A DNA stretch of 49,632 bases from VFJL01 sp037147395 (GCA_037147395.1 JBAWVG010000005.1:1-49632), one strand, 5' to 3'. Shown: positions 34,576-44,272, counted from the first letter of the stretch. Translations and numbers: made by a program. Notes: generated from the letters alone by a model not told the origin.

Positions 34576-35832
34576 TCAGAGTAATAGGAATGCGAGGACT
34601 GCAATCAAGGTAGGTGGCAGTGCCGCAACCAGCAGACCCAATGGATGGATCGATTCATCCTCGAAAGACCCCTTGAGGATAGAAAATCCTGCCGGGTTTG
34701 GGGCATTGGCAATCACTGTCAGCCCCCCACCCGTGACCGCCCCTGCAACGAGCGCATACTTAAACTCGGCAGTCGGCGCATCCATCAACGAACCCAGATA
34801 AGTCAATGCCGCATTGTCAGTGATCGCGGTGAGTAAGGTCGCCCCAAAATAAAGTGTCGTGCTATCCATCCCTGACAGCAAGGGCTGCAACCACCATTTC
34901 TGCTGCCCCCCCAGGACGACTAAACCCGCCAAGAAGAAAGCAACCAGTAACCCCTCACGCAGGATCAGTCGGTCCTGGAAGCGCTCATAAGCATGGGCAA
35001 ATCCCAGAAAGAACAGCAGTAGCCCCATGAAAACCACCGGATAATGGGCAAAGACCACCACCCCGATCAGGAACAACAGGTGGACGCAGACCACTGGCAG
35101 AGGAACACTGGTTTTTTCAGAGGGTTTCCCTCCCTGCATATTGGATAACTCACGTTGAAACAGCAGTGTGACCACCAGCGCATTTAACAACACCGCCAGC
35201 GCCGCCTTCCAACCAAAGGTAGTAAACATAAAGGTGATATCCCACCCCCACTTCCCGGCCACCATCAATACTGGCGGTGCGGCATACGGCGTCAGCGTCC
35301 CACCGATCGAGATATTGACGAACAACACACCGAGAGTGGCATACTTGAACTTAGTCGAGATTCCATTCGAGTAATAGCGTTCAAACAGAATCAGTGCAGC
35401 CAGTGTCATGGCTGCAGGCTCAGTGATGAAGGAGCCCAGTAAAGGTACAAATGATAATGTAATGAAGTAGAAGGCCTTCTCACGTGAGCATGGAATGACA
35501 CGTGCAATCGTCTCGACACTGTTCTTCGCAAATTGCAGAATCGGCCTACTGCCCGCAATCACCATGATAACGAATACGAACATCGGTTCAATGAAGCTCT
35601 GTCGATCAAGGTAGGCGATCGCGGCGAGCTTCCCGTCTATAGACATCATCGCCACAATCAGTACCATCGCCCAGAATCCAAAGACCACTTCGACCTCTCC
35701 CAGCAGGTGCCAGACACCGGCATGAGAGGGTTGTGTGTGGGCCAGGTGCTCGAAGAACTTGGTCGAGAATGTATGGATAACCGCGATACCGAAGAGCGCG
35801 GCACCGATGATTTCTAATGCGGCAGGATTCAT
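34576..35832 (-). CDS. Putative sodium/proton antiporter
   Basis: A 418-residue inner-membrane protein with about ten hydrophobic segments. It resembles the putative Na+/H+ antiporter family of the ion-transporter superfamily: conserved inner segments LGSFITEPAAMTLAALILFERYYSNG, NISIGGTLTPYAAPPVLMVAGKWGWD and TAITDNAALTYLGSLMDAP, the last like the paired re-entrant motifs of ArsB/NhaD-type carriers. The ion is not certain. It stands alone, convergent with the PbpG-like gene. A possible hairpin (34536-34564) lies between the two stops. Confidence 0.82.
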   Translation of the reverse strand: MNPAALEIIGAALFGIAVIHTFSTKFFEHLAHTQPSHAGVWHLLGEVEVVFGFWAMVLIVAMMSIDGKLAAIAYLDRQSFIEPMFVFVIMVIAGSRPILQFAKNSVETIARVIPCSREKAFYFITLSFVPLLGSFITEPAAMTLAALILFERYYSNGISTKFKYATLGVLFVNISIGGTLTPYAAPPVLMVAGKWGWDITFMFTTFGWKAALAVLLNALVVTLLFQRELSNMQGGKPSEKTSVPLPVVCVHLLFLIGVVVFAHYPVVFMGLLLFFLGFAHAYERFQDRLILREGLLVAFFLAGLVVLGGQQKWWLQPLLSGMDSTTLYFGATLLTAITDNAALTYLGSLMDAPTAEFKYALVAGAVTGGGLTVIANAPNPAGFSILKGSFEDESIHPLGLLVAALPPTLIAVLAFLLL

Positions 35833-36007
35833 TTACACGTGACCACTATGGTTTTTGAAAACCGGTCAATGGGTGATTGCCCAGCAGGACAGACTGATCG
35901 ATTGAGCATGGAAGGTATGATACGTGAAAGTTTCAGGTTCTGGAAACGACGGCGGCACAGCTGCTATCGCCAAGCTTGGCTCATCACTTGCTAATCACCC
36001 TCGACGG

Positions 36008-36466
36008 TTAATCTGTTTTGTGGCCATCCCTCTTATCTCTGACCGGTATACGCCAGATGAAGACCAATAGGACAATTCCCAGGGTGGCCATCAACAACTG
36101 CTGCCAAGGCTGAGGTAGCAGCAGAATAGAGATACCGAATGAGATCACCATCATTAGATAGATCCAGCGCTTGACCCGAAGGGGGATGCTACGATGCTCA
36201 TGCCACTCCCGAATGATCGGGCCTGCGAAGCGGTTACTGAGCAAGCGATCATGGAACCGTTCGGAACTGCGAGCGAAACAGGCAGCAGCCAAGAGTATGA
36301 AAGGGGTCGTGGGAAGTACTGGCAATACCACACCCAATACAGCCAACACCAGTGCGGCAATACCCAGTGTTAAGTACAGAATACGCACCATGCGTGAATC
36401 ATGCGGACGAAACGAGCCCGTCCCACGTTCAGTCGGCTGATTTTTCTCCTCTAAATCTCCCTGCAT
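36008..36466 (-). CDS. YbaN-like inner-membrane protein (DUF454)
   Basis: A 152-residue membrane protein with three hydrophobic segments (about residues 28-58, 95-115 and 118-138). It carries the family segment GVVLPVLPTTPFILLAAACFARSSERFHDRLL, which identifies DUF454 (E. coli YbaN). The N-terminus is about 20 residues longer than YbaN and charged. Function is unknown. It stands alone between the antiporter gene and the FKBP gene. Confidence 0.87.
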   Translation of the reverse strand: MQGDLEEKNQPTERGTGSFRPHDSRMVRILYLTLGIAALVLAVLGVVLPVLPTTPFILLAAACFARSSERFHDRLLSNRFAGPIIREWHEHRSIPLRVKRWIYLMMVISFGISILLLPQPWQQLLMATLGIVLLVFIWRIPVRDKRDGHKTD

Positions 36467-36697
36467 ATCCGTCCCTTCAGTCTAATGAGCAACATCAAGC
36501 CGGCCTTGACCGGACTGTGATGACGGACTAAACATAGCGAGTATAATATGCAAGCGCTCTAGAATTTGGAATGCCAACCCCTTACCAAATCAATCCTAAT
36601 CGGGTGTGACGTCCTTTTAGGCGGAGAAGATCCGATTGAAGATGGAATCGTAGCTCAATCATGATTTAATGATCTAAATTTATATTCTGAGGTGAAC

Positions 36698-37162
36698 ATG
36701 ACTAAATTAAATACCCTTCTTAATCTGAGTCTATTGGTGGTGAGCATGACTCTACTACCCCAGGTCGCATACTCTCAAGACAAACCCGGAGTGACCGGTG
36801 TGACAGAGCTCGTCATGACCGATATCCTCAAAGGAAATGGGGCAGAAGCAACCGTTGGATCAATGGCTGAGGTTCATTATACCGGCTGGCTTTTTGACCC
36901 ATCCGGCCCATTGAATAAAGGTAAGAAGTTTGACAGCTCACGCGATCGTAGCGGCCCCTTCTCATTTCTATTAGGGGCGGGTCGGGTGATCAAGGGATGG
37001 GATAAGGGTGTTGTTGGGATGAAGATTGGTGGAAGACGGATGTTGATTGTGCCCCCCTCTATGGGTTATGGCTCCACCGGTGCAGGAGGTGTCATCCCAC
37101 CGAATGCAACTCTAATCTTTGATGTTGAACTCCTCAGCCTACGCCAAGGTCCGACGCACTAA
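36698..37162 (+). CDS. Secreted FKBP-type peptidyl-prolyl isomerase
   Basis: A 154-residue protein with a signal peptide (LLNLSLLVVSMTLLPQVAYSQD) and one FKBP domain: VHYTGWLFD, KFDSSRDRSGPFSFLLGAGRVIKGWDKGV, GGRRMLIVPPSMGYGS and VIPPNATLIFDVELL. The residues that line the FKBP pocket (Tyr, Phe, Asp, Ile, Trp) are present. It probably speeds proline isomerisation during folding of exported proteins in the periplasm. GTG 36692 is in frame, but ATG 36698 is preferred although its ribosome site (GAGGTGA) is very close. Confidence 0.9.
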   Translation: MTKLNTLLNLSLLVVSMTLLPQVAYSQDKPGVTGVTELVMTDILKGNGAEATVGSMAEVHYTGWLFDPSGPLNKGKKFDSSRDRSGPFSFLLGAGRVIKGWDKGVVGMKIGGRRMLIVPPSMGYGSTGAGGVIPPNATLIFDVELLSLRQGPTH

Positions 37163-37216
37163 GCAGCAAGGATACGTCATACACAGTAGCGAGTACGGCA
37201 CGGTCAGGGGAGCGTC

Positions 37217-38383
37217 ATGAAAATACACGAGTACCAAGCCAAGGAAATTCTACGTGGATTTGGTGTCTCTACACCTCTCGGAATCCCCTGCCATAGCGTC
37301 GATCAAGCAGTATCTGCTGCCACTCAACTGGGTGGCAGCACTTGGGTCGTCAAGGCACAGATACATGCAGGTGGTCGTGGCAAGGGCGGAGGGGTGAAGG
37401 TCGCGAATTCACTCGACGAAGTCAGTCAGATTGCTACGAAGATGCTCGGAATGACCCTGATCACACACCAGACCGGTGTGCAGGGACAAGTCGTTCGAAA
37501 ACTCCTGATCGAGCAGGGTGTCGATATCAAGAAGGAGCTCTATATCGGAATGGTGGTAGACCGTACCAACCAGCGGGTATGCCTGATGGCGAGCTCTGAG
37601 GGTGGGATGGACATTGAACAGGTCTCCGCTCATACCCCTGAAAAAATTCATAAGGTACTGATTAATCCGCTCACAGGATTGGATGATCAGGATGCTGCCA
37701 ACATCGCTCGCAAGATTGGTATTGCTGAATCCGCACTCCCTGAGGCTCAATCCTTTCTACACAATTTATACCAAACCTTTGACGGAACCGATGCATCACT
37801 GGTTGAAATTAACCCATTAATAATTGACGCCGATAATCATATCCTCGCGCTCGATGCAAAAATGAATTTCGACGATAACGCGTTATTTCGTCACCCCGAG
37901 ATCGCCGCCTTGCGCGATCTCGACGAGGAGGACCCGTCTGAGATCGAAGCATCCAAGTACGATCTGTCTTACATCTCCCTAGACGGTAATATCGGATGTT
38001 TGGTCAATGGCGCAGGCCTGGCAATGGCGACCATGGACATCATCAAGCTCTATGGCGGCAGTCCTGCTAACTTTCTAGATGTCGGCGGTGGCGCCACAGC
38101 TGAGAAGGTGGCAGAAGCCTTCAAGCTGATGCTGCATAACCCAAATCTGCAAGCCATCCTGATTAACATATTCGGCGGCATTATGAAGTGCGACGTGATT
38201 GCGGAGGGGGTAGTGGCAGCCGTTCGTGAAGTCAGACTCAGCGTTCCTCTGGTGGTCCGTCTTGAGGGGACCAATGTGGATCTCGGCAAAAAAATACTCG
38301 CTGAATCTGGGCTGCCCATCATCTCAGCCAGCAATATGTCAGATGCTGCAGAAAAGGCCGTCACCGCAGCAAGGGGGGTCTAG
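37217..38383 (+). CDS. sucC: Succinyl-CoA synthetase beta subunit
   Basis: The 388-residue subunit has an ATP-grasp fold and binds nucleotide and succinate in the TCA-cycle enzyme. Landmarks: MKIHEYQAKEILRGFGV, KAQIHAGGRGKGGGVK, LVEINPLII, ALDAKMNFDDNALFR and FLDVGGGATAEKV, and the phosphohistidine-facing NIFGGIMKCDVIAEG. Full length matches E. coli (388). sucD begins two bases after the stop. No sucAB genes are next to it. Confidence 0.97.
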   Translation: MKIHEYQAKEILRGFGVSTPLGIPCHSVDQAVSAATQLGGSTWVVKAQIHAGGRGKGGGVKVANSLDEVSQIATKMLGMTLITHQTGVQGQVVRKLLIEQGVDIKKELYIGMVVDRTNQRVCLMASSEGGMDIEQVSAHTPEKIHKVLINPLTGLDDQDAANIARKIGIAESALPEAQSFLHNLYQTFDGTDASLVEINPLIIDADNHILALDAKMNFDDNALFRHPEIAALRDLDEEDPSEIEASKYDLSYISLDGNIGCLVNGAGLAMATMDIIKLYGGSPANFLDVGGGATAEKVAEAFKLMLHNPNLQAILINIFGGIMKCDVIAEGVVAAVREVRLSVPLVVRLEGTNVDLGKKILAESGLPIISASNMSDAAEKAVTAARGV

Positions 38384-38385
38384 AT

Positions 38386-39264
38386 ATGCCTATCCTGATC
38401 AATAAGAATACCCGTGTCATGACTCAAGGTATGACCGGCAAGACCGGGCAATTTCATACCCGTATGTGCCGAGACTATGCCAATGGAAAGAATTGTTTTG
38501 TTGCTGGAGTGAACCCTAAAAAACCCGGTGAGGATTTTGAAGGGATTCCGATCTATGCAACCGTTGCTGAGGCGAAAAAGGCCAGTGGAGCAACCGTCTC
38601 CGTAATTTATGTACCACCCCCATTCGCCGCAGCCGCGATTGATGAAGCGGTCGAGGCTGAAATGGATCTGGTCATCTGCATCACTGAAGGAATCCCGGTA
38701 CGAGATATGCTACGCACTCGATACAAGATGCAGGGCCGAAAGACCCGTTTGATAGGGCCTAACTGCCCCGGAATCATCACCCCAGACGAGATCAAGATCG
38801 GGATCATGCCCGGACACATTCATAAAAAAGGTCGCATCGGTGTGGTCTCTCGATCAGGCACCCTGACCTATGAAGCGGTATCTCAATTGATGGAGCAGGG
38901 ACTAGGCCAGTCGACCTGTATCGGTATTGGGGGGGACCCGGTAAATGGATTAAAACACCTTGATGTGATGCAACTCTTCAATAACGATGATGAGACCGAT
39001 GCGGTTGTGATGGTGGGCGAGATCGGCGGTTCAGATGAGGAGGACTGCGCACGGTGGGTCAAGGATCATATGCAAAAACCAGTGGTCGGATTTATTGCTG
39101 GTGTGACCGCTCCGGCGGGTAAGCGTATGGGTCATGCTGGCGCCATCATTTCTGGCGGCAAGGGAACGGCTGCGGAAAAGATTGCAGTGATGGAAGAGTG
39201 CGGGATTCGGGTGACGCGTAATCCTGCAGAGATGGGAAAGCTACTCAGATCAATCTTGCCATAA
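38386..39264 (+). CDS. sucD: Succinyl-CoA synthetase alpha subunit
   Basis: The 292-residue subunit binds CoA and carries the phosphorylated histidine in GKRMGHAGAIISGGKG. It also has the CoA site TGKTGQFHTRMCRDY and the LIGPNCPGIITP segment. Length matches the family. Cotranscribed with sucC. Confidence 0.97.
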   Translation: MPILINKNTRVMTQGMTGKTGQFHTRMCRDYANGKNCFVAGVNPKKPGEDFEGIPIYATVAEAKKASGATVSVIYVPPPFAAAAIDEAVEAEMDLVICITEGIPVRDMLRTRYKMQGRKTRLIGPNCPGIITPDEIKIGIMPGHIHKKGRIGVVSRSGTLTYEAVSQLMEQGLGQSTCIGIGGDPVNGLKHLDVMQLFNNDDETDAVVMVGEIGGSDEEDCARWVKDHMQKPVVGFIAGVTAPAGKRMGHAGAIISGGKGTAAEKIAVMEECGIRVTRNPAEMGKLLRSILP

Positions 39265-39291
39265 TCAGACTCGTGTGATGACCGTCTTGAA

Positions 39292-40215
39292 ATGACCCTG
39301 ATCTCGATTATCTTCGCACTCCTTCTAGAGCAATGGCGTCCGGATCAGCGTTACAATCAGGCCGTATTACTCGTCTCATCCTACACCGACTCACTAGAAC
39401 GTCACTTCAATACTGGGGTCAGTCGTCATGGCATCGCGGCATGGTTTGCTGCAGTGACTCCACTGATTCTCATCACAGGATTGATCTATTACCTTCTTCT
39501 GAATTTGAGCCCCGTACTGGCATGGATTTGGAATGTATTAGTTCTTTATTGCACCATGAGTCTTCGTCAATTCAGTCGACCATTTGCAGAAATTAACCAG
39601 TCGCTGAAGGAGGGCGACCTGCCTCGTGCGCGAGAGTTACTGCGTCAATGGAGCGGATTACCCGCCGATGAACTCAGCAGTAACATGATTGCTCGGGTCG
39701 CAATTGAGTTGGGTCTGGTTCATTCGCACCGGTACCTGTTCGGTGTGATTGTATGTTTTGTGTTACTGCCTGGTCCGATGGGCGCGGTGCTGTATCGTCT
39801 CGCAGACTTCCTGAGCGAGCGTTGGGGGGGGCATCCGGGAGATGAGTCAGGAGAGTTCGGTCAATTCGCTGCAGGTGCATTCAAGATTATAGACTGGCTC
39901 CCTTCAAGACTGACCGCGGGGAGCTTTGCCATCGCGGGTAACTTTGAAGATGCAGTTTATTGCTGGCGAGCACAGTCCGAATCATGGGTGAACCATTCAC
40001 AGGGAATCATCCTTGCCAGTGGTGCAGGTGCACTGGGGGTTCGGTTAGGAGATTCGCTGCAGGAGGTCGGTTCTGAACACTACCGGCCGGAATTAGGGAT
40101 CGGAGAAGAGGCCGATACTGATTTTTTACAAAGTACCACAGGCCTTATCTGGCGAGCACTGGTCTTATGGATAATGCTATTGTTGCTGATAGGAATTGCA
40201 AATTGGGCGGGATAG
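39292..40215 (+). CDS. CobD/AmpE-like integral membrane protein
   Basis: A 307-residue membrane protein with hydrophobic segments near residues 1-12, 50-85, 150-175 and 290-305. It resembles the CobD/CbiB-AmpE family: N-terminal LISIIFALLLEQWRP, the AWFAAVTP region and GSFAIAGNFEDAVYCWR, which recalls the family segment on cobalamin enzymes. No cobalamin gene is nearby, so a B12 role is doubtful; AmpE-like proteins have been linked to envelope/beta-lactam sensing. A run of eight G occurs near 39824-39831. It follows sucD by 27 bases and may be co-transcribed. Confidence 0.75.
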   Translation: MTLISIIFALLLEQWRPDQRYNQAVLLVSSYTDSLERHFNTGVSRHGIAAWFAAVTPLILITGLIYYLLLNLSPVLAWIWNVLVLYCTMSLRQFSRPFAEINQSLKEGDLPRARELLRQWSGLPADELSSNMIARVAIELGLVHSHRYLFGVIVCFVLLPGPMGAVLYRLADFLSERWGGHPGDESGEFGQFAAGAFKIIDWLPSRLTAGSFAIAGNFEDAVYCWRAQSESWVNHSQGIILASGAGALGVRLGDSLQEVGSEHYRPELGIGEEADTDFLQSTTGLIWRALVLWIMLLLLIGIANWAG

Positions 40216-40288
40216 GGTTTAAGGTTAACCAGAGTTCCATTCTTTTGATCATCGTGATCCTTCTCGTTTCAATGGTCACGAGGCTCTC

Positions 40289-41431
40289 ATGAAACATTTA
40301 ATCGTATTGGCCTTGTGCTGCTACACATCGGCCGTGTTCGCTCAGCAGACCGGACAATACTCTTCCACCCCACCCGGTTTATCCATCGCCGCCAAGGCAT
40401 ACATCCTGACTGACTTTCAGAGTGGACAGACTCTTGCCAGCTTGAATATCCATGACCGTATTGAGCCCGCCTCTCTCACCAAGGTCATGACGGCTCATGT
40501 TGTTTTCTCAGCCATCAAGCAAAAACGGATCACACCCACTCAAAATGTACCGGTGTCAGAGCGTGCCTGGCAGACATCGGGTTCACGCATGTTCATCGAA
40601 CCCAATCGACCGGTCACCGTCGACGAGCTGATACGTGGCATGATTATTCAGTCTGGCAATGATGCATCGATCGCACTGGCGGAGGTCATCGCAGGTTCGG
40701 AGGATGCTTTCTCACAGATGATGAATAACGAGGCACAACGTATGGGAATGAAGAATACCCACTTCGCTAATGCCACCGGACTACCCCATCCTGATCACTT
40801 TACGACTGCCTACGATCTGAGCTTACTGGCTGCAGCCATGATCAGAGACTTCCCTGAACACTACCCGATCTATTCAACTCGAGACTACACTTACAACAAG
40901 ATCACTCAACCTAACCGGAACCGCCTCCTCTGGCTTGATCCACATGTGGACGGTCTCAAGTCCGGTCACACTCAGGCCGCGGGATACTGCCTGATCACTT
41001 CCGCCAAGCGGAATGAAAGGAGACTCATCTCTGTCGTGATCGGGACCAGCTCCGACAATATGCGGGCAATGGAGAGCCAACGACTGTTAAACCACGGATT
41101 TCAGTTCTACGATACCGTGCGTCTGTATCGGAAGGGCCAAGAGGTGACCAGCATACCCCTGTGGAAGGGGTCACAGAGCATGCTCAAGGCAGGCTTCGGG
41201 AGGGATCTTTACTTCACTCTTCCCAGAGGACAAAACGATAAAATGAAGGCCACGATGGAGTACCAAAAACCCCTCACCGCACCGATCAGTGCGGGGCAGC
41301 GAGTCGGATCAGTCAAGATTTCAATCGATGGAAAACTCATGTCCGAATACCCGCTAGTGGCGCTCGAGGGAGTGAGTATCGGCAACATTTTTAGCCGGAC
41401 TTGGGATAGCATACGGCTACTGATTAACTAA
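40289..41431 (+). CDS. dacC: D-alanyl-D-alanine carboxypeptidase (PBP5/6-like)
   Basis: This 380-residue periplasmic enzyme removes the last D-alanine from peptidoglycan pentapeptides. It has a signal peptide ending near AVFAQ, motifs S62-L-T-K65, S122-G-N124 and KSG (GLKSGHTQAAGYC), and the C-terminal PBP5-type domain ending in an amphipathic helix (IFSRTWDSIRLLIN) that would tether it to the inner membrane. It begins a group with the D-amino-acid aminotransferase, ybeD, lipB and lipA. Whether it should be called dacA or dacC cannot be settled. Confidence 0.92.
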   Translation: MKHLIVLALCCYTSAVFAQQTGQYSSTPPGLSIAAKAYILTDFQSGQTLASLNIHDRIEPASLTKVMTAHVVFSAIKQKRITPTQNVPVSERAWQTSGSRMFIEPNRPVTVDELIRGMIIQSGNDASIALAEVIAGSEDAFSQMMNNEAQRMGMKNTHFANATGLPHPDHFTTAYDLSLLAAAMIRDFPEHYPIYSTRDYTYNKITQPNRNRLLWLDPHVDGLKSGHTQAAGYCLITSAKRNERRLISVVIGTSSDNMRAMESQRLLNHGFQFYDTVRLYRKGQEVTSIPLWKGSQSMLKAGFGRDLYFTLPRGQNDKMKATMEYQKPLTAPISAGQRVGSVKISIDGKLMSEYPLVALEGVSIGNIFSRTWDSIRLLIN

Positions 41432-41463
41432 TATTTCAACCTAGCAATCTTCAAGGATTTAGT

Positions 41464-42324
41464 ATGATTTATCTGAATGGCGAGTTCATGCCCATCGAGG
41501 AGGCACGTATTCCGGTGCTGGATCGGGGATTCATTTTCGGGGATGGCGTGTACGAAGTAATCCCGGTGTATTCACGAAGACCATTCCGTCTGGCAGAGCA
41601 TCTGAACCGATTGCAGGATAGTCTCGACGGTATTCGTATCACAAACCCACACACCAATGACGAGTGGGGATCCCTGTTGAGTCGGATCATCGCTGACAAC
41701 GAGGGTGATGACCAGTATATCTATTTGCATATCACTCGCGGTGTTGCCAAGCGTGATCATGCCTTCCCCAAGGGGGTATTGCCGACGGTCTTCATCATGA
41801 GTAATCCACTCATGACTCCCCCAAAGGAACTTCTTGCCACCGGTGTCGATGCCATCACCGCGATCGATAACCGCTGGCTGCGTTGCGATATCAAGGCGAT
41901 CTCGCTACTACCGAATGTCTTACTAAGACAGATGGCGGTCGATGTCGGTGCTGTTGAGACCATCCTGATTCGTGAGGGATTCATGACCGAGGGTGCTGCC
42001 AGTAATATCTTTGTGGTGAGGAATAACGCTCTGATCGCCCCCCCCAAGAACCACTTGATGCTGCCTGGTATTACCTACGATATCGTACTGGAGTTAGCGG
42101 CTGAGAATGGCATTCCCTACGAGGTGAGGAAAGTCTCTGAGTATGAGGTACGTAGCTCACAGGAGTTACTGCTGACCTCATCGACCAAGGAGATCATGCC
42201 CATCACACGTCTTGATGGGAAGACTGTGGGTGATGGTACCCCTGGAAGCATGTTCAAAAAGCTGTACCAACTCTATCAAACTTACAAGAATACGGTGATG
42301 CGTGGCGACACCAACAACCATTAA
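41464..42324 (+). CDS. dat: D-amino-acid aminotransferase (class IV PLP enzyme)
   Basis: A 286-residue class IV aminotransferase. Landmarks are MIYLNGEFMPIEEARIPVLDRGFIFGDGVYEVIPVY, the PLP lysine in CDIKAISLLPNVL, the E-x3-N pair in EGAASNIFVV, and LLLTSSTKEIMPITRLDG. D-alanine aminotransferase makes D-glutamate from D-alanine and 2-oxoglutarate for the cell wall; its place next to the D-Ala carboxypeptidase fits. Branched-chain aminotransferase activity is an alternative, but the short length and N-terminus favour the D-specific group. It overlaps the longest ybeD frame. Confidence 0.88.
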   Translation: MIYLNGEFMPIEEARIPVLDRGFIFGDGVYEVIPVYSRRPFRLAEHLNRLQDSLDGIRITNPHTNDEWGSLLSRIIADNEGDDQYIYLHITRGVAKRDHAFPKGVLPTVFIMSNPLMTPPKELLATGVDAITAIDNRWLRCDIKAISLLPNVLLRQMAVDVGAVETILIREGFMTEGAASNIFVVRNNALIAPPKNHLMLPGITYDIVLELAAENGIPYEVRKVSEYEVRSSQELLLTSSTKEIMPITRLDGKTVGDGTPGSMFKKLYQLYQTYKNTVMRGDTNNH

Positions 42325-42337
42325 TACGCAATCAACA

Positions 42338-42670
42338 ATGCCGTCTGAGAACGACATAACCGAGACAGATTCACTGATCGAGTACCCCTGCGAATTCCCC
42401 ATTAAGATTATGGGTCGTTCAGATGTATTATCGGATAAGGTCTCTCTGAGTCATCAGAACGACCCTGTCCAACAGAACTTATCTCAATCGGTGTTGGTCA
42501 TCGTAAAACATCATGCCCCTGATTTCGACGATGCCAATATGACCATCAGGGTGAGTGGAGGGGGTAAGTACCTAAGCCTCACCTGCACCATCAATGCCGT
42601 TTCTCGGACTCAACTCGACGCACTCTACCGGGAGCTATGCGCCCACCCATCGGTGGTGATGGTGCTTTGA
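42338..42670 (+). CDS. ybeD: YbeD/DUF493 family protein
   Basis: A small cytoplasmic protein of about 110 residues. It carries the family segment LIEYPCEFPIKIMGR and an ACT-like ferredoxin fold (VTIRVS-like GGKYLSLTCTINAVSRTQLDALYREL). E. coli ybeD also sits between dacA and lipB, and this order holds here (dac, dat, ybeD, lipB). GTG 42302 is in frame and would overlap the aminotransferase by 23 bases; ATG 42338 gives a usual family length but lacks a clear ribosome site. Confidence 0.88.
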   Translation: MPSENDITETDSLIEYPCEFPIKIMGRSDVLSDKVSLSHQNDPVQQNLSQSVLVIVKHHAPDFDDANMTIRVSGGGKYLSLTCTINAVSRTQLDALYRELCAHPSVVMVL

Positions 42671-43344
42671 ACGGAGACAATCTGTCAGGAGCTGAGTCGC
42701 CACCATCAGAAAACAAATCCTTGAAATTGGAAGTGAGATACCGAGGGATGCTGGACTATCTGCCCACTTGGCAGGAGATGAAGGAATTCACCTCATCCCG
42801 TACCCATAATTCACCCGATGAGATCTGGCTGTTACAGCACCCTCCTGTGTATACACAGGGGGTAGCTGGAAGGCCTGAGCACCTCCTTCATGACAATGGT
42901 ATCGATGTGATCCGGATTGATCGTGGGGGTCAGATCACCTACCACGGACCCGGCCAGATCATCGCCTACCTGCTCCTGGACATGCGCCGTTATAATCTCG
43001 GTGTACGTGAACTGGTCAGGAGGATGGAGGGCTCCGTGATAGACTTACTGAAGGACTATCACATCAGTGCAGAAGGCCGCACAGATGCCCCAGGTGTGTA
43101 CGTGAACGGCGCTAAGATCGCGGCACTGGGTCTGAAAATAAAGAATGGATGCTGCTATCACGGACTATCTCTGAACGTACACATGGACCTGACCCCATTC
43201 AGCATGATTAACCCTTGCGGATATGCAGGACTGAAGGTGACCCAGACCCATGACCTCGGAATTACCGATGGAATTGAGGTATTAAGTCGCAGTCTCGCAG
43301 AAAAATTACAAACACGAATCATAGAAGGTAAGAATGACCACTGA
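42637..43344 (+). CDS. lipB: Octanoyl-ACP:protein octanoyltransferase LipB
   Basis: LipB moves octanoate from ACP to lipoyl domains. The active-site residues are visible as K160 (NGAKIAALGLKI) and C194 (INPCGYAGLKV), with the RGGQITYHGPGQ loop. The 235-residue frame starts at ATG 42637, overlapping ybeD by 34 bases; family N-termini align only from about LEVRYRGMLDYL, so a start near TTG 42721 is possible and would give about 207 residues. lipA overlaps the 3' end by 11 bases. Confidence 0.93.
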   Translation: MRPPIGGDGALNGDNLSGAESPPSENKSLKLEVRYRGMLDYLPTWQEMKEFTSSRTHNSPDEIWLLQHPPVYTQGVAGRPEHLLHDNGIDVIRIDRGGQITYHGPGQIIAYLLLDMRRYNLGVRELVRRMEGSVIDLLKDYHISAEGRTDAPGVYVNGAKIAALGLKIKNGCCYHGLSLNVHMDLTPFSMINPCGYAGLKVTQTHDLGITDGIEVLSRSLAEKLQTRIIEGKNDH

Positions 43345-44272
43345 AACACGCCAGAAGGGCGCAGACAAGACTGCGCGTAACCCCATTAAGATTGTTCCCC
43401 AAACGGAGGTGCTGCGTAAACCGTCGTGGATCCGCGTTCGATCCTCGAACAGCAAGGAATTCTACGAGGTCAAGCGTATCCTGCGAGAACAGAAACTCCA
43501 TACCGTGTGCGAGGAGGCCTCCTGTCCCAATATCGGAGAATGCTTTGGGAAGGGAACAGCCACATTCATGATCCTGGGTGATCTGTGCACCCGCCGATGC
43601 CCCTTCTGCGATGTGGCCCACGGAAAACCACGACCACCCGATCCTGATGAACCGCTCCACCTGGCGCAATCAATTGCGGCCATGCGTCTCAAGTATGTTG
43701 TCATCACGAGTGTCGATCGTGATGATCTGAGAGATGGGGGTGCTCAGCATTTTGTGGACTGCATCAGACAGGTGCGTGAGCACTCTCCCCAAACAAAGAT
43801 CGAGGTGCTGGTGCCGGACTTCCGTGGCAGACTGGATGTTGCTCTGGAAAAATTGTCGGCCTGCCCACCCGATGTACTCAACCATAACCTCGAGACCGTA
43901 CCACGCCTCTATAAGCAGTGCCGACCCGGCGCAGATTACGCTCACTCTCTCAAGCTGCTACAAGACTTTAAGACACGGTTTCCATCCATCCCTACCAAAT
44001 CTGGATTGATGCTGGGTCTCGGTGAAACAGATGAAGAGATTCTTGAGGTATTGAGTGATCTGCGTAAACACTCTGTCGGGATGCTCACCATCGGTCAGTA
44101 CCTGCAACCGAGTAATGGTCATTTGCCAGTCATGAGGTATGTGACGCCGGATGGTTTTAAGGAGTTCGAACGTGCTGCCATCGAGATGGGTTTCAGTCAT
44201 GCTGCATGTGGTCCGATGGTGCGTTCGAGCTACCATGCCGACCAGCAAGCCCATGAATCGGGTCTGGTCTAG
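43334..44272 (+). CDS. lipA: Lipoyl synthase LipA
   Basis: LipA is a radical SAM enzyme that inserts two sulfurs into octanoyl groups, forming lipoyl cofactors for 2-oxoacid dehydrogenases and glycine cleavage. The 312-residue protein has both cluster motifs: auxiliary-cluster cysteines C59, C64 and C70 (CEEASCPNIGEC) and radical SAM C85, C89 and C92 (CTRRCPFC). It also has the C-terminal RSSYHAD whose serine binds the auxiliary cluster. The auxiliary cluster is consumed in each turnover and renewed by Nfu-type carriers, such as the one in the suf operon of this window. Confidence 0.97.
   Translation: MTTETRQKGADKTARNPIKIVPQTEVLRKPSWIRVRSSNSKEFYEVKRILREQKLHTVCEEASCPNIGECFGKGTATFMILGDLCTRRCPFCDVAHGKPRPPDPDEPLHLAQSIAAMRLKYVVITSVDRDDLRDGGAQHFVDCIRQVREHSPQTKIEVLVPDFRGRLDVALEKLSACPPDVLNHNLETVPRLYKQCRPGADYAHSLKLLQDFKTRFPSIPTKSGLMLGLGETDEEILEVLSDLRKHSVGMLTIGQYLQPSNGHLPVMRYVTPDGFKEFERAAIEMGFSHAACGPMVRSSYHADQQAHESGLV

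Noticed and set aside
39292..40215. Cobalamin biosynthesis gene cobD
   Set aside because: Sequence resemblance is partial, no other B12 gene is nearby, and AmpE-like proteins look similar; kept only as CobD/AmpE-like.
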